NCBI GenBank assembly: GCA_958296095.1
Contig: OY282434.1
Span: 1,084,001 to 1,148,000, forward strand
Reading direction: 5' to 3'
Source of the DNA: an uncultured Oligoflexales bacterium
GTDB taxonomy: Bacteria > Bdellovibrionota_B > Oligoflexia > Oligoflexales > JAPPIL01
DNA length: 64,000 nt
The position numbers and the translations under genes are program-made. Below the pieces are notes generated by a model, which had not been told where the DNA came from, made no database searches, and saw only the letters and a list, made by a program, of their open reading frames with translations. Numbering within the stretch: the stretch's first letter is position 1; every line of letters starts with the position of its first letter. Shown piece by piece: positions 28,154 through 36,955 of the stretch.

Positions 28154-28957
28154 CTATTCCGACGGCTGCTCGCTCTTTATCAAGCTGATAGCCTTATCCT
28201 CGGTGGTGAGCAGATACATAAGGTCAGTAATCGGCTTGACACCAAAGAAAGGCTCATCAACGGGGAAGCCAGTTCCGAACTGAGGCACAAACAACAGCCA
28301 ATTCGCGCCGTTAACCCCGACGAACTCGTCAACGACACCGCCAGAAAGCGTAACCCCTTTGTTCGACAGGATCTGACGGGCGGCGCGGTCTTCTCTGAAA
28401 CTTTCCGTCGCTCGGCGCATCGTATCATCAGTGAGCACAGTGATGACACTACCGACGTTATCACTGCCCTGCATCAGCACCCCTTTTACCTGCCACACCT
28501 TGATAATCGTCCGGCGGTTTTTCTGTTCCACACCGACGACTTCGAGTTCGTTGTGTTCCAGATTGTCATTAACACTGCCGATGCCAGTTTCAAGCGTCCC
28601 GCTCTGGCGAAACAGGACCAGCCGACCATCGTAGTCAACAGGATTTTTCCAGATATCGGGGTTGGAATAACGTGCCGACTCCGCCTTACCGATGCCAAGC
28701 TCCATAGTCTCACCGCTGGCATTGATGAAATCAGTATAGCTAGGAAAATCCCTCCGCTCACAAGCGTAGAAACTAGCACATGCGGCAATGATCGCCACTG
28801 GCATGACTAGCGCCGATTTCATCGCTTTGCCCGACACACCGACCTTCGTTGCCGCCGCCCGCATCGCCTCTCTAAGCCACGTGGACTTGACCCCAGCATC
28901 GACCCTAAGACTGTTGGCACACAGCAGCACACCCAGAAAGAAAGCTGTCCATCTCAT
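28154..28957 (-). CDS. Exported protein of unknown function with second membrane segment
   Basis: 267 aa. It has a signal peptide (MRWTAFFLGVLLCANSLRVDA), an amphipathic basic stretch, then a second hydrophobic segment (SALVMPVAIIAACASFYAC, residues about 48-66). A soluble domain rich in beta-strands follows (DGRLVLFRQSG ... ELEVVGVEQKNRRTIIKVWQ ... FVPQFGTG). The layout (signal + short spacer + TM + domain) recurs in several unknown proteins of this window. AAGGAG lies 6-7 nt before the ATG. The domain family is not recognised. Confidence 0.65.
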   Translation of the reverse strand: MRWTAFFLGVLLCANSLRVDAGVKSTWLREAMRAAATKVGVSGKAMKSALVMPVAIIAACASFYACERRDFPSYTDFINASGETMELGIGKAESARYSNPDIWKNPVDYDGRLVLFRQSGTLETGIGSVNDNLEHNELEVVGVEQKNRRTIIKVWQVKGVLMQGSDNVGSVITVLTDDTMRRATESFREDRAARQILSNKGVTLSGGVVDEFVGVNGANWLLFVPQFGTGFPVDEPFFGVKPITDLMYLLTTEDKAISLIKSEQPSE

Positions 28958-29049
28958 GGTGATCTCCTTAAAAAGTTAAAAATAACCAGCTGCAACAACC
29001 AGGGCGTTGCTCCTATCAATACTTTCACCCACCTGTCAACTAAAATTAC

Positions 29050-30105
29050 ACGCGCTGCGCTGTGCTACGCTGCTTTTTGTATCGCTCGCCTTACAAGACT
29101 GTTTGCCGCTTTCTCGCTCCCTCGCTGCATGTGCTACGCTGCTTTTTGTATCGCTCGCTTCCTAGCTCGCTGCTTGCGCTACGCGCGGCTCTTTGTAACG
29201 CTCGCTTCCTAGCTCGCTTCTCGTCCTCGGACCACTCTGCTTGTTCTCAAGCTTGCCTGCTAGCCCCTTTGCTTGTTCTCAAACCTCTCGGCGCTTGCCC
29301 ACACCTCTTGCCTACCGAGAGCTCCATGAACGGCACGGTGAGACCGTGCGAAAACTCGACCACAAATACTGCCATATTGCCGTTGGATTATGCTTCTAGA
29401 CAAGAGTATGTGCTTGCACCTATCTCAGGGGAGAGTTTCTCGCTGATCGGCTTTTTTGCCGCTTGCTAGCTCCACTGCTCCCTGCCAAGACAACGGAGGC
29501 TTGTGGTAAGTAGGGTCTTTGCTCCCAAGTCTCTCGGCGGTTGCCACACCTCTTGCCTACCGAGAGCTCCATGAACGGCAGGGCGAGACCGTACGAAAAC
29601 GACCGCAGATATTGCCAACACTGCAACCAGGTTATTTTTTTGCATAAGGCATGTGCTTATACATATTCGTGGGGAGTTTCTCGGTAGGGCTGCGCCTCGC
29701 CAAGACAACGGAGATTTGTGCTAAGGAAGGTCTTTGCCTCTCGTTATTGCGTTCGGGCTTGCCCTCAGACTTCTCGGCTATTGCGTTCAGGCTTGCCTAC
29801 CGAGAGCTTTATGAATGGCGGGGCGAGGCCGTACGAAAACTCGACCATAAATACTGCCATATTGTCGTTAGATTATGCTTTTGCATAAGGCATGTACCTT
29901 CACCTATTCGGGGGGAGAGTTTCTCGGTAGGGCTGCGCCTCGCCAAGATAACGGAGGTACGGGCTAAGGAAGGTCTTTGCCTCTCGCTATTGCGTTGAGG
30001 CTTGCCTGCTAGCCCCTCTGCTTGCGCTCAGACCTCTCGCGGTTGCGTTCAGGCTTGCGCTCAGGTCCCTCTCTGCCTGCGCTCAGGTCTCTCTGCTTGC
30101 CCCAT
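29050..30105 (-). repeat. Interspersed repeat block 5 (reverse orientation)
   Basis: About 1.05 kb between two divergent exported-protein genes. There are three inverted core units near 29308-29440, 29558-29690 and 29795-29940, marked by CTTGCCTACCGAGAGC and TTTCTCGG(TAGG), plus GCTCGCTTCCTAGCTCGCT modules at the left end. One core copy (29440) is joined abruptly to a GCTTTTTTGCCGCTTGCTAGCTCC module. No gene is seen. Confidence 0.88.
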
Positions 30106-30248
30106 GAACGGCAAGGCCAAAAATTCAGCCAACATATTGGTGAGTTACAAAAAAATACGGATAAAATTACAAACCAAGCTAAAGCAAAAAAAACGACCGA
30201 TGCCTACTGCAAATGAGGTGTTTAAATTTTACCGAAAGGATCTAGCCG

Positions 30249-31199
30249 ATGAAACATGGATGGTTGATTTTTCTGCTGACGCTTAGTTGTGGGGAGGGAA
30301 AGAAAACTCCAGATCCGGCTGCTACGCCGACCAACACTCCGACGGAGGCCGAAAATAAAGAATTACGCGACAAGATAACTTCCCTGAAAAGTGAGATGGA
30401 AAAACTATCAGCATCGGGCCCGACTACCACCATAAGCGACGGCGATGGTTGGCTGATCACTGTGCGTGGAGCTAGCAATACAGACGGCATAAAGCTAAAC
30501 GAACAGTTCATGGTGCGGCTTGACATAGATGGCGAATTTCACAGGCAGATGCACATAACTCTGCATGATTGTGCTGGCTTTCGTCTGTTAGGTGAAACTG
30601 ATGAGATGGGTGACGATGGCGACCGGCTAGGGGGCAGCAAAGCCAATGGTCGTGTGGGTAGCTTCTTGGGTATGGGGGTCTATCGTGTCGACGGCGGCAC
30701 CGCTGCACCCGCGCAAGCCTGTAAATTGCGTGCTCGTGTTATCTTGCCTGACACTGGTGAATATGGCACGACGACCAAGGAGAAGGACATCACCATCGGC
30801 AGTGCGACCACCTATCTCAGCGAGGCGGCTGTCAAGACTACAGGTGGCAAGGTTAAATTATCATTGACGACACATGACCTGCAGCGGGCCAATGGTTATT
30901 ATACGATGTTCTCCGTGAGCAGAATTGAGCAGAGACAGGGCGGAGGATTAGCAAGCAAATACACATTCTACCCGAAAGCCTTTGTCTGGCTGAAACGACT
31001 GCCCGACAATGGCAAGGTTGTCGATGCTCCTCTCTGCGACATAGGGCATGTAGATAATTATGAATTTGATGTGGGCTGTCCCACTAATCATCAGCTTGGC
31101 TCCCTGCCCGCGGGTAAATACCTTATATCCGCTGCGCAGTTCAGTAGGGGAGATGCTGCTCATCGCAAGTCTGCTTTACTGGAGCTGGGGGTCGAATAA
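30249..31199 (+). CDS. Lipoprotein of unknown function, probable paralogue of the 51669-52544 gene
   Basis: 316 aa. The lipoprotein signal is MKHGWLIFLLTLSC with Cys14 as the lipidation site. A Thr/Pro-rich linker (DPAATPTNTPTEAEN) and a short coiled coil (NKELRDKITSLKSEMEKL) come next, then a beta-rich domain with LHDCAGFRLLG and a distal AGKYLISAAQF. The protein at 51669-52544 has the same order (lipobox, Thr/Pro linker, LHNCGADTLLLQG, RGDYLVSVVSY), so I infer common descent. AAGGA lies 9 nt before the ATG. It stands alone after repeat block 5. Confidence 0.7.
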   Translation: MKHGWLIFLLTLSCGEGKKTPDPAATPTNTPTEAENKELRDKITSLKSEMEKLSASGPTTTISDGDGWLITVRGASNTDGIKLNEQFMVRLDIDGEFHRQMHITLHDCAGFRLLGETDEMGDDGDRLGGSKANGRVGSFLGMGVYRVDGGTAAPAQACKLRARVILPDTGEYGTTTKEKDITIGSATTYLSEAAVKTTGGKVKLSLTTHDLQRANGYYTMFSVSRIEQRQGGGLASKYTFYPKAFVWLKRLPDNGKVVDAPLCDIGHVDNYEFDVGCPTNHQLGSLPAGKYLISAAQFSRGDAAHRKSALLELGVE

Positions 31200-31340
31200 C
31201 GATCCCCAAGGCAGGGAAAAAGGGTAGCCTCCCTGCCCACCGAGAGCTTCATGCAGGGCACAGGTTAAAACTCAGTGGCCAAGTGGGCGTTTTTCGCGGC
31301 AAGCTATCACGCAGGTAATAATTTTAACGCGGAGGTGGCA

Positions 31341-32930
31341 ATGACCAAGAACATCACGCACAGCGCGGTATGTGATGGCATGAACGGGTTGGTGGTGACG
31401 ATCGAATCGCAGTTTGTCAGGGGGTTTTCGGGTTTACAGATGATCGGCAACATTTCCGAATCGTTGCGGGACAGCAAGGAGCGGGCACGCACGGCACTAG
31501 AGAGCCTAGGGGTGCATGTGCCGCCGAAAAAACTAATCATGAGCATCACCCCTGCCGATGTCAAGAAGCGCGGGGATCAGTTCGATCTCGGCATCGCGGT
31601 CAACCTGCTCTTGCTCAACCGCGATGACAGGGCGAAAATTGATACGACACGTTATGTCTACGTGGCCGAGCTGAGTTTAGCGGGCGAATTGAAACCAGTG
31701 CGGGGGGTAATCAGCTACGCGATTGCCGCGGTCGCCGAAGGCTTTACTGGCTTGGTAGTTGCACAGAAAAATCTCGCTGATCTCGCGGTGCTGCGTGAAC
31801 TCAACAACGAACGTTTTGCCACGCTTGAAATCTGTGCTTTTGAGCATTTGCGTGAGGTGCAGGCCTGGCTCTACGGTGAAGGCGAGGCCTTGCCAATCAA
31901 CAGTTCGGTGGCGAAAGAAGACTTTTCTCCTGTCGCCCGCAATTTCGACGACATGATCCTCGATGCCAATCTCTATCACGCCGCCCTATGTCTTGCCATC
32001 GGCAGGCACAGCCTGATCATGCACGGACCGCCAGGCACGGGTAAGTCGATGTTCGCGATGCGCTTGCCGAGTATCTTGCCGCCGCTAGAGAGCAGGGAGC
32101 ACCTGCAAGCCTTGCGCATCAGCAGCGCACACACTGTCAACATCGATGAGAAACTGCTGGCAGGACAACCACCCTTTCGTGCGCCGCATCACTCGGCTAG
32201 CCCACAAGGGGTGTTGGGCACCGCGGAACGCCCTGGGGACATTGCCCTTGCCCACGGCGGGGTGTTGTTTCTTGATGAGCTGCCCGAATTTCGCCGCGAC
32301 ATCATCGAGTCGTTGCGTGAGCCACTGGAGACAGGTGAAATCAACATTTCTCGTGCCAAAAACAAAGTGCGCTGGTGTGCCAAGCTTATCTTGATTGCCG
32401 CGGCCAACAACTGCCCTTGTGGTTTTTGGGGCAGCAACAAAAAGAAATGCACCTGCCCCCTTGGCCGCGTGATTGCTTATCGTAGGCGTTTGTCGGGGCC
32501 GATTATGGATCGCATCGACATGCATCTCAACGTGATTGAAAATAAACATGACACCACACTACTGTTCGATCTCATCGAGCACGGCGGGGCAAATCAGACG
32601 GCCAAGATGCAGGCACGGGTGTCGAAATGCTTAGCGTTTAGCAAGAAAAGAAACAGCGCACTCGGCTCGCACTTCAACAACACTATCCCTGCACGCCAAT
32701 TGCTGGCAGCTAGTGGTTTGTCCGCGGCGGAGTTTCGTAAGCTGCTAGCCACAAGTTATTTGCAGAAACTCAGCAAGCGGGCGTTGATCAAAACCCTGCG
32801 GGTAACACGCACCCTTGCCGATATTGAATTGCAGGAGAAGATAAGCGAGCAACATCTCCGTAGCGCCTACAACTGGCAAGCAGAGGCGGCCGCACGGGAA
32901 CGAGGGGACTTTGCTATCGGCTTGCACTAG
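31341..32930 (+). CDS. comM: ComM/YifB-family AAA+ ATPase
   Basis: 529 aa from ATG 31341, chosen over an upstream in-frame start because GGAGG lies 5 nt before it and the homologous N-terminus begins here. It has an N-terminal Lon-like/ChlI domain, Walker A GPPGTGKS, Walker B GGVLFLDELPEF, the sensor segment AANNCPCGFWG, and a four-cysteine cluster around CPCG/CTCP. ComM is a branch-migration helicase that helps integrate transformed DNA. The last codons and stop form one arm of a perfect 25-bp inverted repeat. Confidence 0.93.
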   Translation: MTKNITHSAVCDGMNGLVVTIESQFVRGFSGLQMIGNISESLRDSKERARTALESLGVHVPPKKLIMSITPADVKKRGDQFDLGIAVNLLLLNRDDRAKIDTTRYVYVAELSLAGELKPVRGVISYAIAAVAEGFTGLVVAQKNLADLAVLRELNNERFATLEICAFEHLREVQAWLYGEGEALPINSSVAKEDFSPVARNFDDMILDANLYHAALCLAIGRHSLIMHGPPGTGKSMFAMRLPSILPPLESREHLQALRISSAHTVNIDEKLLAGQPPFRAPHHSASPQGVLGTAERPGDIALAHGGVLFLDELPEFRRDIIESLREPLETGEINISRAKNKVRWCAKLILIAAANNCPCGFWGSNKKKCTCPLGRVIAYRRRLSGPIMDRIDMHLNVIENKHDTTLLFDLIEHGGANQTAKMQARVSKCLAFSKKRNSALGSHFNNTIPARQLLAASGLSAAEFRKLLATSYLQKLSKRALIKTLRVTRTLADIELQEKISEQHLRSAYNWQAEAAARERGDFAIGLH

Positions 32931-32963
32931 ACAGCGGAGCTGTCTAGTGCAAGCCGATAGCAA
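32911..32963. repeat. Perfect 25-bp inverted repeat spanning the comM stop codon
   Basis: The arm 32911-32935 (the last comM codons and its stop) is exactly complementary to 32939-32963, with a GGA loop. The right arm is followed at once by repeat modules. The stem is much longer than an intrinsic terminator and has no T-tract. The copy looks like an inverted duplication of comM coding sequence. Confidence 0.85.
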
Positions 32964-34290
32964 GAGGCCTGAGAACAAGCAGCGAGGGAGCTAGGAAGCG
33001 AGCGTTACGAAGATACCACTTAGCCCCTGCCCCCGTTATCTTGGCACGGCGCAGTGGAGCTAGACACCTTAGCCCCTGCCCCCGTTATCTTGGCACGGGG
33101 CAGACCTGGAGCTAGCAAGCGGCAAGGAAGCCGCGTGCAACCCGACCTCAACAGGTATAGGCACATGCCTTGTGCAAAAAAATAAACTAACGGCAATACG
33201 GCAATATTTGTGGTCGGGTTTTCGTACGGCCTCGCCTCGCCGTTCATGGAGCTCTCGATAGGCAAGAGGTGGGGGCAACCGCGAGAAGGCTTGGGGGCAA
33301 GCAGGGGTCTTCGTGGCAAACCCAAGCGGAGCACGGACCCTACTTACCACAAACCTCCGTTGTCTTGGCAGGGAACAGACCTGCCGAGAAACTCTCCTTG
33401 AGATAGGTGCAAGCACATGCAGGGAGGCTTGGAGGCAAACCTGAACGCAATAGCAAGAGGTCTGAGGCAAAGACCCTACTTAGCACAAATCTCCGTTATC
33501 TTGGCACGGCGCAGACCTGGAGCTAGCAAGCGGCAAGGAAGCCGCGTGCAACCCGACCTCAACAGGTATAGGCACATACTCTTGTCTGAAAGCATAATCT
33601 AACAGCAATATGGCAGTATTTGCGGTCGAGTTTTCGCACGGTCTCTCCCTGCCGTTCATGGAGCTCTCGGTAGGCAAGTCTCAACGCGACAGCCGAGAGA
33701 TCTGAGAACATGCAGCGAGCTAGGAAGCGAGCGATACAAAAAGCAGCGAAGCGAGCGGAGCTAGAAAGCGGCAAAAAAGCCTCGTAGAGCGAGCGTTACA
33801 AAGAGCCGCGTAGCGCAGCTGGGCGAGGCACAGACCTGCCGAGAAACTCTCCTTGAGATAGGTGCAAGCACATGCAGGGAGGCTTGGAGGCAAACCTGAA
33901 CGCAATAGCAAGAGGTCTGAGGCAAAGACCCTACTTAGCACAAATCTCCGTTATCTTGGCACGGCGCAGACCTGGAGCTAGCAAGCGGCAAGGAAGCCGC
34001 GTGCAACCCGACCTCAACAGGTATAGGCACATACTCTTGTCTGAAAGCATAATCTAACAGCAATATGGCAGTATTTGCGGTCGAGTTTTCGCACGGTCTC
34101 TCCCTGCCGTTCATGGAGCTCTCGGTAGGCAAGTCTCAACGCGACAGCCGAGAGATCTGAGAACATGCAGCGAGCTAGGAAGCGAGCGTTACAAAAAGCA
34201 GCGTAGCGAGCGAAGCGAGCGTTACAAAAAGCAGCGTAGCGAGCGAAGCGAGCTAGCAAGCGAGCGATACAAAGAACCGCGTAGCGCGTA
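32964..34290 (+). repeat. Interspersed repeat block 6
   Basis: About 1.33 kb between comM and the FAD dehydrogenase gene. Core units have right arms CTCTCGATAGGCAAG near 33252 and CTCTCGGTAGGCAAG near 33663 and 34118. Left arms are variously CTGCCGAGAAACTC or replaced by GGAGCTAGCAAGCGGCAAGGAAGCCGCGTGCAACCCG-type junctions. A 34-36 bp stretch (ACCCCTGCCCCCGTTATCTTGGCACG-like) is duplicated near 33030 and 33075. No gene is seen. Confidence 0.88.
33376..34188 (+). repeat. Direct duplication of about 358 bp, offset 455 bp
   Basis: 33376-33733 and 33831-34188 appear identical by eye. They both start CAGACCTGCCGAGAAACTC and end within GAGCTAGGAAGCGAGCG. The 97 bp between them is made of GAGCTAGAAAGCGGCAAAAAAG and GAGCGTTACAAAGAGC modules. 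Confidence 0.8.
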
Positions 34291-34384
34291 GCTCTCGGTG
34301 GTCTTGTGTGAAACTCGTTGTGTTTAGGCGGTGAATCTGTTTTAATCAAAGCGCGGGGGTTGTTATCAACAGGGGGGTAAGATC

Positions 34385-35776
34385 ATGCAAACATTAAGCC
34401 AAGAAGCAGTCACCTATTTTCAAGAAATTGTCGGTGCGAAGAACGTGCGTCAGTCGGAGAACGACCTTGAACACATGGGCAAAGACTGGAGCACTGTTCC
34501 CAAGGATTTGAATACTGCACCCCAGCCCGCAGCCATTCTTCTGCCTGGCAGCACCGATGAAGTCAGCAAGATCCTCAGCTACTGCAACACGCACAACATC
34601 AAGGTCGTGCCCAGTGGTGGACGCACAGGCTTGGTCGGTGGGGCGATGGCGGTCAACGGCGAAGTCGTGCTATCGCTGCAACGCATGAACAAGATCATCA
34701 CGATCGACAGTATTGGCATGTTCGCGGTTGTTGAAGCAGGGGTCAATACCCAAGTGCTGCAAGAGGCCGCCGAAAAACGCGGCGTGATGTTTGCCCTCGA
34801 TCTCGGCTCTGCAGGTAGTTCGCTCATCGGTGGCAACATCTCCACCAACGCCGCGGGCAAGAAATTCATCCGCAACGGCGGCATGCGTCAACAGGTGCTT
34901 GGACTTGAGGTAGTGCTCGCCAACGGGCAGGTCTTCGACCTCAAAGGCTCGTTACGCAAGGACAACACAGGCTATGCGCTGGAGGAACTCTTCATCGGCT
35001 CAGAAGGCACACTCGGTGTCGTCACCAAGGCGACCGTCAAGCTAATGACCCGACCCGAAAAGATGACCACCATGTGCTGCGTCACGGACACCTTTGACAA
35101 GGTGCTACGCACACTGGAGCTGTGTCATCTCAAATCACTGAAAGTCAACACCTTCGAGTTTTTTTCCCGCACCAGCTACGAGGCTGTCAAAAAACTCAAA
35201 AACCTCAAGCCTCTGTTCGATGGTAACTGCTACATGTTGATCGTCCTTGAAGGCAGCCAAGATCGCATCGATGCCATGGTCGAGAGCATGTTCAGCGACG
35301 GGCTAGCCAGCGATGGTCTTATCGCCCAGTCGCTCGACGATTACCTGACCATCTGGACTTACCGCGACATGATTGTCGAGGCTGTCGGGGCTTACAAGTG
35401 TGCCAAGCGCACCGATGTCTCGCTACCCATTCCTGCCATGGGCGAATTTATCGGCGACATGATGCAACGCTTCGAGACCCGCCCGCCCAGCATCGATATC
35501 ATCGCCTACGGACATGTCGGAGACGGCAACTTCCACATCGACTACATCAGCAACGAAACGTCCGACTACAAGACAATTCTCGCCATGGAACGAACACAGC
35601 ACGAGCTGGTCAGCGAATATGGCGGCAGTATCAGTGCCGAGCACGGCATAGGTTTGCTCAAGAAACCATTCCTGAACCTTACTCGCACCGAAGCCGAGAT
35701 CGACCTGATGCGCAGCATCAAAAAACTCCTCGACCCTATCGGCATCCTCAATCCCGGCAAAATCTTCGACATGTAG
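34385..35776 (+). CDS. FAD-linked D-2-hydroxyacid dehydrogenase (GlcD/DLD/D2HGDH type)
   Basis: 463 aa, full length for the family. The N-terminal FAD-binding PP-loop domain contains PSGGRTGLVGGA and GGNISTNAAGKKFIRNGGMR, then GSEGTLGVVT. The C-terminal cap/oxidase domain contains GHVGDGNFHID (metal-binding His pair) and EHGIGLLKK, and ends DPIGILNPGKIF. It oxidises a D-2-hydroxyacid such as D-lactate or D-2-hydroxyglutarate and passes electrons to the chain; the substrate cannot be resolved by eye. A GGGGGTAAG site precedes the ATG. It is a single gene after repeat block 6. Confidence 0.88.
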   Translation: MQTLSQEAVTYFQEIVGAKNVRQSENDLEHMGKDWSTVPKDLNTAPQPAAILLPGSTDEVSKILSYCNTHNIKVVPSGGRTGLVGGAMAVNGEVVLSLQRMNKIITIDSIGMFAVVEAGVNTQVLQEAAEKRGVMFALDLGSAGSSLIGGNISTNAAGKKFIRNGGMRQQVLGLEVVLANGQVFDLKGSLRKDNTGYALEELFIGSEGTLGVVTKATVKLMTRPEKMTTMCCVTDTFDKVLRTLELCHLKSLKVNTFEFFSRTSYEAVKKLKNLKPLFDGNCYMLIVLEGSQDRIDAMVESMFSDGLASDGLIAQSLDDYLTIWTYRDMIVEAVGAYKCAKRTDVSLPIPAMGEFIGDMMQRFETRPPSIDIIAYGHVGDGNFHIDYISNETSDYKTILAMERTQHELVSEYGGSISAEHGIGLLKKPFLNLTRTEAEIDLMRSIKKLLDPIGILNPGKIFDM

Positions 35777-35812
35777 ACGTGCGTTTGTTCGGATCACAGA
35801 GACTAGACACTG

Positions 35813-36841
35813 CTAGTCTTCGTCACTTTCCTCGTCTTGCTCGGCCTCTGCACTGCCGAGCTTTTCCTTGTAGGTGGCTGCGAACTCGCCGATTTCGCCG
35901 CGTAACGCGCTGTCAAAGGCATCACGCAACGTCTCGATGCCAATCTTGTCCTTGCGGCTAGTGACGAACATGTCAGGGATAGACATTAGCAACGGCATCT
36001 TGACATTTTTAGCGTAGTATTCAGCCTTGAACGATTCGGAACTGAACCAACCCCACGCCTCGACATTGCGCCAGCCAGCGATAGCCATGATGGCATAGCC
36101 TGTGATGCGTGGCAGGGCTTGGTTTGCCGCTTGAATAAACTTCCAAGAATCCTTGTCAGGAGCAGTTGCCAGCGTTGTTTTGAAGGCCTCCTTCATCTCA
36201 CTCAAGGAAAATGGCTTACTAAAAACTTTCTTGAGCACTTGCCACAAACCCTTGCTGACCCCCTTGATGACGCCTGTGAGAGTCATCTTTGAAACCAGAA
36301 AACCACCGACCACCGCGAGGGAGGTGATGATAATACGGTTACGACGCTCGATCAGCTTGCCGGCAATATCAACGGGAAAAGCTTGCCGCACCTCCAACAC
36401 TGGCACGAAGAGCGCCTCCAAGTCAGCCACCGTGTAGTAGTCACGATCACCGAGGTATTCGCAAGTGTGACTGGCGGAATCGCAATACTTAAAGTAGTAG
36501 CCACGCGACAACGCTAACGGGTTAGCCGCATCCTTGACTCGTCCCCAAGTAGATAAGAGCAGGTTATCTTGCTTGAGACGCTTGTTGAGCGTAATGTAGC
36601 CAACCTTGAGAAACTGCGTGCTGTTATGCTGCCAGATAACGCTCTCGCCAGTCGTGTTCATCGCCCAACGCAAACCGTAAAGACGGTGTGAGCAGTAGCG
36701 GTTATTGCAGACGATCCCCTGCGAATTGAAGTCCAGACCAGGGAACAAGCCCGTCTGCATCCCCATCTCCTGAGCGTGCGTCGCACTGCTTGTCAACACT
36801 AAATATGTGAAAACTGCGGAAAAAACGCCCCTAAGCATCAT
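35813..36841 (-). CDS. Exported protein of unknown function with internal membrane segment
   Basis: 342 aa from ATG 36841 (or 36838), chosen because GGAGGG lies 5 nt upstream and the signal peptide (LRGVFSAVFTYLVLTSSATHA) then starts at the N-terminus; a start 54 nt upstream is possible. An N-terminal extracytoplasmic region has six cysteines (VCNNRYCSHRLYG, YCDSASHTC). A TM follows (NRIIITSLAVVGGFLVSKM, about residue 170), then a helical region and a very acidic tail (EAEQDEESDED). The family is unknown. It is divergent from the lipoprotein gene at 36956. Confidence 0.7.
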   Translation of the reverse strand: MMLRGVFSAVFTYLVLTSSATHAQEMGMQTGLFPGLDFNSQGIVCNNRYCSHRLYGLRWAMNTTGESVIWQHNSTQFLKVGYITLNKRLKQDNLLLSTWGRVKDAANPLALSRGYYFKYCDSASHTCEYLGDRDYYTVADLEALFVPVLEVRQAFPVDIAGKLIERRNRIIITSLAVVGGFLVSKMTLTGVIKGVSKGLWQVLKKVFSKPFSLSEMKEAFKTTLATAPDKDSWKFIQAANQALPRITGYAIMAIAGWRNVEAWGWFSSESFKAEYYAKNVKMPLLMSIPDMFVTSRKDKIGIETLRDAFDSALRGEIGEFAATYKEKLGSAEAEQDEESDED

Positions 36842-36888
36842 GCAATCCCTCCATCTATCTAGAAACAAAGCGGCATCGTAGCACTCTA

Positions 36889-36918
36889 TTGACAACTTGT
36901 CAATTTTTAGTTTATACT
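36889..36918 (+). promoter_or_regulatory. Sigma-70 promoter with palindromic operator-like site
   Basis: TTGACA (36889-36894) and TATACT (36913-36918) are separated by 18 bp, 38 bp upstream of the 36956 start. The -35 is part of a perfect palindrome TTGACAACTTGTCAA (36889-36903), which could bind a repressor. The divergent gene starts 48 bp to the left, so both genes could be controlled from here. Confidence 0.6.
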
Positions 36919-36955
36919 CCCCGAATTAAACTTTGGGGAATTATGGGGGTATACG

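Noticed and set aside
28958-29049. Promoter with TTGACA (minus strand, 29034-29039) for the 28957 gene
   Set aside because: The -35 is perfect, but no acceptable -10 is found at 16-18 bp.
30002-30286. 94-aa frame leading into the 30249 lipoprotein gene
   Set aside because: Starts in repeat sequence and overlaps the better supported lipoprotein start.
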